NCBI GenBank assembly: GCA_002371495.1
Contig: DFIX01000006.1
Span: 1-20,906 of the forward strand
Direction: 5' to 3'
Source: Eggerthellaceae bacterium UBA3686
GTDB taxonomy: Bacteria > Actinomycetota > Coriobacteriia > Coriobacteriales > Eggerthellaceae
Length of the DNA stretch: 20,906 nucleotides
The stretch's first letter is position 1, and each line of letters starts with the position of its first letter. The notes beneath the pieces were generated by a model. That model worked only from the letters and a program-made list of their open reading frames with translations. It did no database searches and was not told where the DNA came from. Positions 15,335 through 20,906 of the stretch are shown in pieces. A program made the position numbers and the translations under genes.

Positions 15335-16912
15335 ATGGAAGCCGCAGTTCTTTCGGTCGTCTCGACCATCAATTCGTACTTATCAAATTACGTGCTGCTG
15401 ATTCTGCTCATCGGTACGGGTCTGTTCTTCACGATCCGTACCCGAGGCGTTCAGTTCCGCTGCTTCGGCGAGGGCTGGAAGAAGATGTTCGGCGAATTCT
15501 CGCTCTCGGGTGGTGATCAGGGCGGCGCAATGAGCTCGTTCCAGGCTGTTGCCACCGCTGTTGCAGCTCAGGTCGGCACCGGCAACATCGTCGGCGCATG
15601 TGGCGCCATCCTCATCGGTGGTCCCGGTGCTATTTTCTGGATGTGGATCATCGCGCTGCTGGGCATGGCGACCAATTACGCCGAAGCTTCGCTTGCGCAG
15701 AAAACCAAGGTCGTCGACAAAAACGGTCAGACCCACGGCGGCCCGGTGTACTACATCACCACGGCGTTCAAGGGCGGCGGCGGCCGCGCGCTGGCGGTGT
15801 TCTTCTCCATTGCCGTCATCATCGCGCTCGGCTTCATTGGCCCCATGGTGCAATCGAACTCCATCGGTGAGACCATGAACAATGCGTTCGGCATCCCGAC
15901 ATGGCTTGTGGGCCTGTTCGTCGCCGTGTTCGCGGGCTTCATCTTCATCGGCAACCTGCACCGTCTGGCCTCCGTTACCGAGAAGCTCGTGCCCATCATG
16001 GCGGTTCTGTATATTTGCGGGTCGCTCGTCGTGCTGGCGATGAATATCAACCATCTTGGCGAAGCGTTCGGCCTCATCTTCACGTGCGCGTTCAACCCGT
16101 CTGCTGGGCTTGGCGGTGCTTTCTTCGGCATTTGGGCGGCCATTACCCAGGGCGCAAAGCGCGGTCTGTTCAGCAACGAGGCAGGTATGGGCTCGACGCC
16201 CCATGCGCATGCACTTGCCAACGTTAAAGATCCTCATGACCAGGGCGTTGTTGCGATGATTGGCGTCTTCATCGACACTATCGTCGTCGTGACCATGACC
16301 GCGCTCGTTGTCATCAGCGTTCTCTACACCGGCGATGGCCCGTTGGCGACTGCCTACGAGAATGCAGGCAAGTACGGTACGGTGACTGAGTTTGTGGCAG
16401 CTGAGGGCGACGCCATCGTCGAGGGATACACCGTCGATGCTTCCGGCAATTTGGTCGATGCCGACGGCGAGACCGTGCTGACCGATGACGACATGGCCGA
16501 CCCCGCCAAGCTCGCTGGCGCTATCGGCATCTCCAAGACCAACATGGCTCAGATTGCCTTCGGCAAGTTCATGACGACGAATGGCGGCGCGATATTCATC
16601 TGCATCTGCTTGCTGTTCTTCGCGTTCTCCACGATTCTGTCGTGGAACCTGTTCGCCAAGCTGAACGTACAGTATCTGTTCAGGAAGAAAAACGATAGAG
16701 TTCCGGTTATCGTATTTGCGCTTATCGCGGCGTTCTTCACGTTCCTGGGCACGGTGCTTCAAAACGACATCGTTTGGGAATTGCAGGATATGTTCAATCA
16801 GCTGATGGTGCTTCCCAACGCCATCGCGCTGATCGCGCTTTCGGGTTTCGTGGTCAAGTGCTCGCTCGCCCGTGGCACCAAGACCGAGGAGATCCTGAAC
16901 GAGGAGCTTTAG
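15335..16912 (+). CDS. Sodium:alanine/glycine symporter, AGCS (AlsT/DagA) family
   Basis: A 525-residue inner-membrane Na+-coupled carrier for alanine or glycine. Family marks are GGAMSSFQAVATAVAAQVGTGN (62-83; core SSFQAVATAVAAQVGTGNI), the AGCS signature GGPGAIFWMW (95-104), NYAEASLAQ, HGGPVYY (134-140), TQGAKRGLFSNEAGMGSTPHAHA (271-293; core RGLFSNEAGMGS) and WNLFAKLNVQYLF near 437-449. About eleven hydrophobic helices are visible. Residues about 333-403 form an acidic, soluble loop (GDAIVEGYTVDASGNLVDAD) not seen in typical family members of about 450 residues. ATG 15335 follows AGGAGGG. The glycine riboswitch in its leader points to glycine as substrate or signal. Ends in the terminator at 16945. 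Confidence 0.96.
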   Translation: MEAAVLSVVSTINSYLSNYVLLILLIGTGLFFTIRTRGVQFRCFGEGWKKMFGEFSLSGGDQGGAMSSFQAVATAVAAQVGTGNIVGACGAILIGGPGAIFWMWIIALLGMATNYAEASLAQKTKVVDKNGQTHGGPVYYITTAFKGGGGRALAVFFSIAVIIALGFIGPMVQSNSIGETMNNAFGIPTWLVGLFVAVFAGFIFIGNLHRLASVTEKLVPIMAVLYICGSLVVLAMNINHLGEAFGLIFTCAFNPSAGLGGAFFGIWAAITQGAKRGLFSNEAGMGSTPHAHALANVKDPHDQGVVAMIGVFIDTIVVVTMTALVVISVLYTGDGPLATAYENAGKYGTVTEFVAAEGDAIVEGYTVDASGNLVDADGETVLTDDDMADPAKLAGAIGISKTNMAQIAFGKFMTTNGGAIFICICLLFFAFSTILSWNLFAKLNVQYLFRKKNDRVPVIVFALIAAFFTFLGTVLQNDIVWELQDMFNQLMVLPNAIALIALSGFVVKCSLARGTKTEEILNEEL

Positions 16913-16944
16913 TCTGTAGGCAGCATGTGCGCTAAGGGCTCGAG

Positions 16945-16969
16945 GGCCCCGCTTCGGCGGGGCCTTTTT
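16945..16969 (+). terminator. Terminator of the AGCS gene
   Basis: GGCCCCGC (16945-16952), TTCG tetraloop, GCGGGGCC (16957-16964), then five T. Confidence 0.95.
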
Positions 16970-16981
16970 GCTGTGGGGGCA

Positions 16982-17076
16982 AGTCAGCGTACCTGGTAAG
17001 GTGACTTGCTATAGCGAAAATCGTTGAGCCCCCTTTTCGTTGACGAGAGCGCGTCGCCTTACCAGGTACGCTGACT
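16982..17076. repeat. Long inverted repeat, 24-bp arms, 47-base spacer
   Basis: Arms 16982-17005 and 17053-17076 are reverse complements except one position (a possible G-U pair), with the core GTCAGCGTACCTGGTAAGG. The spacer holds a further CGAAAA/TTTTCG stem. It follows the AGCS terminator and precedes the TAXI promoter. No open frame lies inside. It may be a small non-autonomous mobile or REP-type element, or a strong RNA hairpin. Confidence 0.85.
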
Positions 17077-17164
17077 CACTCCGATGAACGGCCGCTCACC
17101 AATTGGCATTGTATCAATCACAGCTAAATCTTTAACTTGTGCTTTAGCTTGATGGAGTAACGGT

Positions 17165-17170
17165 TATAAT
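17165..17170 (+). promoter_or_regulatory. -10 box of the TAXI-TRAP operon
   Basis: Perfect TATAAT at 17165-17170, with a weak -35 (TTTAGC-like at 16 bases). It overlaps an in-frame upstream ATG at 17169, which therefore cannot be the start codon, and gives a 5' leader of about 90 bases before the ATG at 17268. Bases 17077-17160 are otherwise AT-rich without features. Confidence 0.55.
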
Positions 17171-17267
17171 GAGCAAATCGACAACTAATGAGTTGGCGAT
17201 TCGGCATAGGCAATTAAAACAAAGCAAATGCCGGGCTTTCAAAAAGAAAGAGGGAAGGAATACTGCT

Positions 17268-18350
17268 ATGAAGAACCTGACAAGAAGAAGCTTCATCGGA
17301 GTTGGCGCGTCGGCGGCCATGGTCGCGGCCCTGGCAGGTTGCTCTTCCGGCTCGGGCAGCTCCTCGGCTGCCAGCGGTTCGGCATCTGCCGCTTCTGCAT
17401 CCGCTTCTGCCGCCAGCGCTTCCGCTTCGGCCGAAGCTTCTGCAGCCTCTGCTGCCGCTCCTGGCGCCGCGCTGCGCTTCGTGACCGGCGGCGAATCCGG
17501 CACGTATTACGCTCTGGGCACCATCATGGCCCAGCATGCGAGCGGTGCAGGCCTGAACATCACCGCGGTATCGAGCGATGGCTCCAAGTCCAACGTCCTT
17601 GACCTTGAAGACGGCGTTGCACAGCTCGGCTTCTGCCAGTCCGACGTCGCCTCTTACGCGTTCAACGGGTCGACCTTCGAGGACTTCGAAGGTATGCCGA
17701 TCAGCGTCTTCTCGACCGTTGCCGACTTGTACGAAGAGCAGGTCCAGATCGTCACTTGCGACCCCGAGATCAAGTCCGTCGCCGACCTCAAGGGCAAGAA
17801 CGTCTCGATCGGCGCTGCCGGTTCGGGCGTTTACTTTAATGCGATCGACGTACTGGGCGCTTACGACATCACCGAGGCCGACATCACGCCGACCTATCAG
17901 AGCTTCCAGGACAGTGCCGACGCACTGAAGGACGGCAAGATCGACGCCGCATTCATCGTTGCCGGCGCCCCGACTTCCGCCATCACCGACCTGGCCACCA
18001 CCAAGGAAGCTTATCTGGTCGAAATCGACGCCGAGCATGCTGAGAAGCTGAAGGCCAAGAACGAGTTCTACAACGTCGCCACTATCAAGGGCGGCACCTA
18101 CCCCGGAAACGACGCCGACGTGGCCACCGTTTCTGTCGACTCGCTCGTACTTGCGGCTGATACGGTTTCCGAGGACGACATCTACAAGTTTGTGGCCGAC
18201 ATCTTCGATAACCTCCCCGAACTTGCCGAGTCCAATGCCAAGTTCAACGAGTTCAGCCTAGAGAAGGCGGCATCGTACAAGGTTGTTCCGTATCATCCCG
18301 GCGCTGCCAAGTACTTCGCCGAAAAGGGCCAGACCGTCGCTACTAAGTAG
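17268..18350 (+). CDS. TAXI-family TRAP transporter solute receptor, Tat-type lipoprotein
   Basis: A 360-residue extracytoplasmic receptor that captures substrate for the fused permease downstream. Signal: MKNLTRRSFIGVG with twin arginines (R6, R7), hydrophobic core, and lipobox LAGC with the lipidated C25. Residues 26-66 are a Ser/Ala-only flexible linker (many SAS repeats), then the TAXI domain begins with ALRFVTGGESGTYYALG (68-84), the family's hallmark, followed by DLEDGVAQLGFCQSD, EIKSVADLKGKNVSIGAAGSG, DGKIDAAFIVAGAPT and GTYPG. The start is fixed by the AGGGAAGGA site and by the promoter at 17165. TAXI receptors often bind dicarboxylates or glutamate/glutamine; the ligand here is unknown. 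Confidence 0.95.
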   Translation: MKNLTRRSFIGVGASAAMVAALAGCSSGSGSSSAASGSASAASASASAASASASAEASAASAAAPGAALRFVTGGESGTYYALGTIMAQHASGAGLNITAVSSDGSKSNVLDLEDGVAQLGFCQSDVASYAFNGSTFEDFEGMPISVFSTVADLYEEQVQIVTCDPEIKSVADLKGKNVSIGAAGSGVYFNAIDVLGAYDITEADITPTYQSFQDSADALKDGKIDAAFIVAGAPTSAITDLATTKEAYLVEIDAEHAEKLKAKNEFYNVATIKGGTYPGNDADVATVSVDSLVLAADTVSEDDIYKFVADIFDNLPELAESNAKFNEFSLEKAASYKVVPYHPGAAKYFAEKGQTVATK

Positions 18351-18379
18351 CTTTGCGCCTAAGCCGCTTTGAATTGCAG

Positions 18380-18413
18380 ATCGCGGCGGGACAATGCCCC
18401 GCCGCGATTTCTT
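18380..18413 (+). terminator. Intercistronic hairpin between receptor and permease
   Basis: ATCGCGGCGGG (18380-18390) pairs perfectly with 18398-18408 across a 7-base loop, followed by TTTCTTGT. The interrupted T-run suggests a leaky terminator or an mRNA-stabilising hairpin that lets the receptor be made in excess of the permease. Confidence 0.7.
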
Positions 18414-18416
18414 GTA

Positions 18417-18486
18417 AATGCGAAAAAGGATTCGACCTTTTGTCGCATTGTAAGCGCGATAAAAGGACGGGTTCTTTTGTTGCATT
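18417..18486 (+). promoter_or_regulatory. Leader with alternative hairpins before the permease
   Basis: AATGCGAAAAAGG (18417-18429) can pair with CCTTTTGTCGCATT (18436-18449, one bulged base). A near copy of the right arm, CTTTTGTTGCATT, recurs at 18474-18486, two bases before the GGAGG of the permease, and AAAAG at 18461 can pair with it instead. The two foldings compete, so the permease ribosome-binding site could be gated. Confidence 0.45.
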
Positions 18487-18499
18487 CTGGAGGTAAAAG

Positions 18500-20791
18500 T
18501 TGACCTGGTTCGATAAAAGAAAGAAAGACAAGGACGCTGTTGTCGTCGATGCTGCGATGATGGAGGACATGAAGAGCGCCGCGCAAATTGTGGGCGACTT
18601 CGCGCAGGATCCATCGCTCGCCGACGCGGTCAGCAGTGCAAACGAGGATGTGCGAAAGGTCGAGGCGTTTTCCGCGGCAGTGGCTGCAGCTAACGATGCC
18701 GCTGATGCGAAGGACGCCGCCGAAGAGGCCGCCCAGAAGGCGCAGGATGCTGCACGCAAGGCCGACGACGCGAAAGCCGAGGCGGCCGAGCTCGCCGAGC
18801 AGGCTGATCCCGAAGCCAATGTTGACGAGATCATGCGCAAATACGATCGCGAATCGAATACGCGCATTTGGACCGGCACGCCCAAGAGGCTCATAAGCGC
18901 CCTCATGGCGCTGTTCTCGGTGTATTGCATCGGCATGACGCTTTTCAGCACCGAGCTGCCCGAGACGAAACTCGCACGATTCCTGGCCTGCGTAGTGGTC
19001 ATCGGATACTTGCTGTACCCAGTGCGCAAGGGCAAGGTGCGTCCCAACAAGATGCCCTGGTACGATATCGTTATCATGGTGGTTGGTGCCGCGTGTTTCC
19101 TGTATTTCGCATTCAACGCGCTCGACATCATCAAGCTCTCGACGCGCATCCAGCCGATACATATTGCCATAGGAATAATTGGCACGCTCACGCTTATGGA
19201 GCTATGCCGACGGTGCGTCGGTATCCCGATCTTGGTCGTCGTATCGTGCTTGCTCATTTACGCGATTTACAACCAGTACGGCGTCTCGGGCGGAGACATG
19301 TACCTGATGATGCGCAATATCGTGTACAAGCTGTTCTACACGACGAGCGGCGTCATAGGCACGCCGATCAACGTGTGTTACACCTATATCGTGCTGTTCA
19401 TCATCTTCGGCGCGTTCCTGGAGCGGACGGGCATCGCAGCGTTCTTCATTTCGTTGGCCAACAAGATTGCAGGCTGGTCGTCGGGCGGCCCCGCAAAGGT
19501 TGCCGTAATCTCTTCGGCCCTTTGCGGCATGGTTTCCGGCTCGTCTGTCGGCAATACCGTAACTACCGGCTCGGTAACCATCCCGATGATGAAGAAGACC
19601 GGTTACAAGCCCGAATTCGCAGGCGCTGTCGAAGCTGCCTCGTCGACGGGCGGTCAGATCATGCCGCCGATCATGGGCGCCGCCGCGTTTCTGATGGCCG
19701 AGTACATGGGCATTCCTTACATCGAGGTTGCCACGAAGGCGATTATTCCGGCGCTCCTGTACTTCTCGGGCATCTTCATTACAGTGCATCTCGAGGCCAA
19801 GAAGCTCGGGCTGAAGGGCGTGCCGCGCGACCAGCTGCCCAAGGGCATTTATCTGCTTAAGAACTGTTACCTGATTCTTCCGCTCGTACTTTTGGTTTGG
19901 CTCGTCGCAAGCGGTGCGCGCACGATGGCGTACTCGGCGGCGATTTCGATCCTGGGCGCGTTCGTCATCGGCTTCATAAACTTCTTCTTCACCGAGCTGC
20001 GCGAGCGTGAAGATGGGGAGTCGTTCGGGCAGGTGCTGGCGAACGTGTGCAAGATTGCGGCAATTACGGCTTACGAAGCGTTCCAGGCGGGCGCCAAGAG
20101 CTGCATTTCGGTTGCGGCAGCGTGCGCCATGGCCGGCCTCATCGCCGGCTGCATCACCGTAACCGGCCTGGCCTCGACGCTCGTTACCGCCATCGTCGGT
20201 GTAGCGGGCGATGCTGTGATCATCGGGCTGATCCTGACGATGCTATGCTGCATCGTGCTGGGCATGGGCGTTCCGACGACGGCTAACTACTGCATCATGG
20301 CAGCCACGACGGCACCTATTCTTATCCAGCTCGGCTTCCCGGCGATTGCTGCGCATTTCTTCGTGTTCTATTTCGGCATCGTTGCAGACATTACGCCGCC
20401 GGTTGCGCTTGCGGCTTACGCCGGCTCGGCTATAGCCAAGTCCAACCCGATGAAAACCGGCGTCAACGCTGCGCGACTTGCCATCGCCGCCTTCATCGTG
20501 CCGTACATTTTGGCATTCAATCCCATCATGGTGCTCGAAGGCGACTTCATGTGGATTCAGGTTGCGCAGGTCATCGTCACTTCGCTCGTGGGCTTGTACG
20601 GCATCTCCGCCGGTATGAACGGGCATGTGTTCGCTAAGATTAACCCGGTATTCAGGGTGCTCTTCATCGCAGCCGGCCTTTGCATGATGGCCCCCGATTC
20701 GCTGACGGACATCATTGGCGTTGCCGGCATCATCGCCCTTACGGTTGCGCAGTACTTCCTGTCGAAACGTCAAACCGTCGCAGCAGCCTAA
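18500..20791 (+). CDS. TRAP transporter fused permease (4TM-12TM, TAXI type) with coiled-coil N-terminal extension
   Basis: A 763-residue membrane protein fusing the small (DctQ-like) and large (DctM-like) TRAP subunits, importing the receptor's ligand with an ion gradient. The start is TTG at 18500, six bases after GGAGG (18489-18493). Residues 1-125 are soluble; 45-105 are strongly Ala/Glu/Lys-rich (DAKDAAEEAAQKAQDAARKA) and predicted by eye to be coiled coil, absent from usual fused permeases of about 620-660 residues. First helices begin near 131. Large-subunit marks include SGSSVGNTVTTGSVTIPMMKKTGY, EAASSTGGQIMPPIMGAAAF (cores SGSSVGNTVTTG and STGGQIMPPIMGAAAF), GMGVPTTANYCIMA and DITPPVALAAYAGSAIA. 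Follows the receptor gene after 149 bases holding the hairpins above; terminated at 20811. Confidence 0.95.
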   Translation: MTWFDKRKKDKDAVVVDAAMMEDMKSAAQIVGDFAQDPSLADAVSSANEDVRKVEAFSAAVAAANDAADAKDAAEEAAQKAQDAARKADDAKAEAAELAEQADPEANVDEIMRKYDRESNTRIWTGTPKRLISALMALFSVYCIGMTLFSTELPETKLARFLACVVVIGYLLYPVRKGKVRPNKMPWYDIVIMVVGAACFLYFAFNALDIIKLSTRIQPIHIAIGIIGTLTLMELCRRCVGIPILVVVSCLLIYAIYNQYGVSGGDMYLMMRNIVYKLFYTTSGVIGTPINVCYTYIVLFIIFGAFLERTGIAAFFISLANKIAGWSSGGPAKVAVISSALCGMVSGSSVGNTVTTGSVTIPMMKKTGYKPEFAGAVEAASSTGGQIMPPIMGAAAFLMAEYMGIPYIEVATKAIIPALLYFSGIFITVHLEAKKLGLKGVPRDQLPKGIYLLKNCYLILPLVLLVWLVASGARTMAYSAAISILGAFVIGFINFFFTELREREDGESFGQVLANVCKIAAITAYEAFQAGAKSCISVAAACAMAGLIAGCITVTGLASTLVTAIVGVAGDAVIIGLILTMLCCIVLGMGVPTTANYCIMAATTAPILIQLGFPAIAAHFFVFYFGIVADITPPVALAAYAGSAIAKSNPMKTGVNAARLAIAAFIVPYILAFNPIMVLEGDFMWIQVAQVIVTSLVGLYGISAGMNGHVFAKINPVFRVLFIAAGLCMMAPDSLTDIIGVAGIIALTVAQYFLSKRQTVAAA

Positions 20792-20810
20792 CCAGTAGCT
20801 CCATTTAACC

Positions 20811-20846
20811 AAAGCGGGACCGAGGTCTGTTCTCGGTTCCGCTTTT
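20811..20846 (+). terminator. Terminator of the TAXI-TRAP operon
   Basis: AAAGCGGGACCGAG (20811-20824) pairs with 20832-20845 with a single G-U position, 7-base loop, then T. A second hairpin start (AAAAAGGGGAG...CTCCCTT, about 20883-20901) lies near the right edge and is cut by the window. Confidence 0.85.
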
Positions 20847-20906
20847 CATGCACGCGGAAGACATGCGAAGTGCGTGCGCGACAAAAAGGGGAGTCTCCCT
20901 TGCCAA

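Noticed and set aside
15383..16762. A 459-codon minus-strand open frame opposite the AGCS symporter
   Set aside because: Composition is Arg/Glu/His/Asp-rich with no motif and lies wholly antisense to a clear transporter gene.

Overview
The window looks like chromosomal DNA of an anaerobic, moderately GC-rich actinobacterium, most likely the class Coriobacteriia (Eggerthellaceae / Slackia-like). This is inferred from gene content and style: a Tat-type lipoprotein TAXI receptor with a fused TRAP permease, a glycine-riboswitch-controlled AGCS symporter, a radical SAM/SPASM protein, a mini 2[4Fe-4S] ferredoxin, codons rich in G/C at third positions, and AT-rich intergenic regions with strong hairpin terminators. 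I saw no rRNA, tRNA, CRISPR array, transposase or phage gene.

Layout, left to right. (1) 1-961, minus: 5' part of an AMP-forming acyl-CoA synthetase that runs off the left edge and carries an apparent frameshift near its N-terminus. (2) 1281-2651, minus: a radical SAM/SPASM peptide-maturase-like enzyme, divergent from an uncharacterised membrane protein (2806-3729, plus). (3) 3909-6530: a divergent metal-resistance pair, a P1B-2 Zn/Cd/Pb ATPase without its own HMA domain and a free-standing 72-residue HMA protein; both promoters carry TGAACATA-type ArsR/SmtB-like operators. (4) 6670-8022, minus: an alpha/beta hydrolase of the monoacylglycerol-lipase type and a small one-helix membrane protein. 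(5) 8190-11377, minus: a two-gene sensory operon in which a membrane-anchored BMP/Med-family binding protein overlaps by ATGA a hybrid histidine kinase-receiver. (6) 11805-14042, plus: a flavin split-barrel protein, a GTG-start ferredoxin, an HxlR regulator with a cysteine cluster, and a DegV fatty-acid-binding protein. (7) 14201-14959, minus: gpmA. (8) 15087-16912, plus: promoter, glycine riboswitch and AGCS symporter. (9) 17165-20846, plus: TAXI solute receptor, terminator-like hairpin and leader, then a TRAP 4TM-12TM fused permease with an unusual Ala-rich coiled-coil N-terminal extension.

Working together: the ATPase and HMA protein form a metal-export module sharing operator sequences; the BMP protein probably presents a ligand to the kinase rather than feeding an ABC transporter, since no ATPase or permease is beside it; the riboswitch senses glycine for the symporter; the TAXI receptor delivers an unknown (probably organic acid) substrate to the fused permease. 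The best candidates for something undescribed are the BMP-kinase operon, the split HMA/ATPase regulon, the radical SAM protein without an obvious precursor, the coiled-coil TRAP permease with its leader structure, and the 95-bp inverted repeat at 16982-17076.
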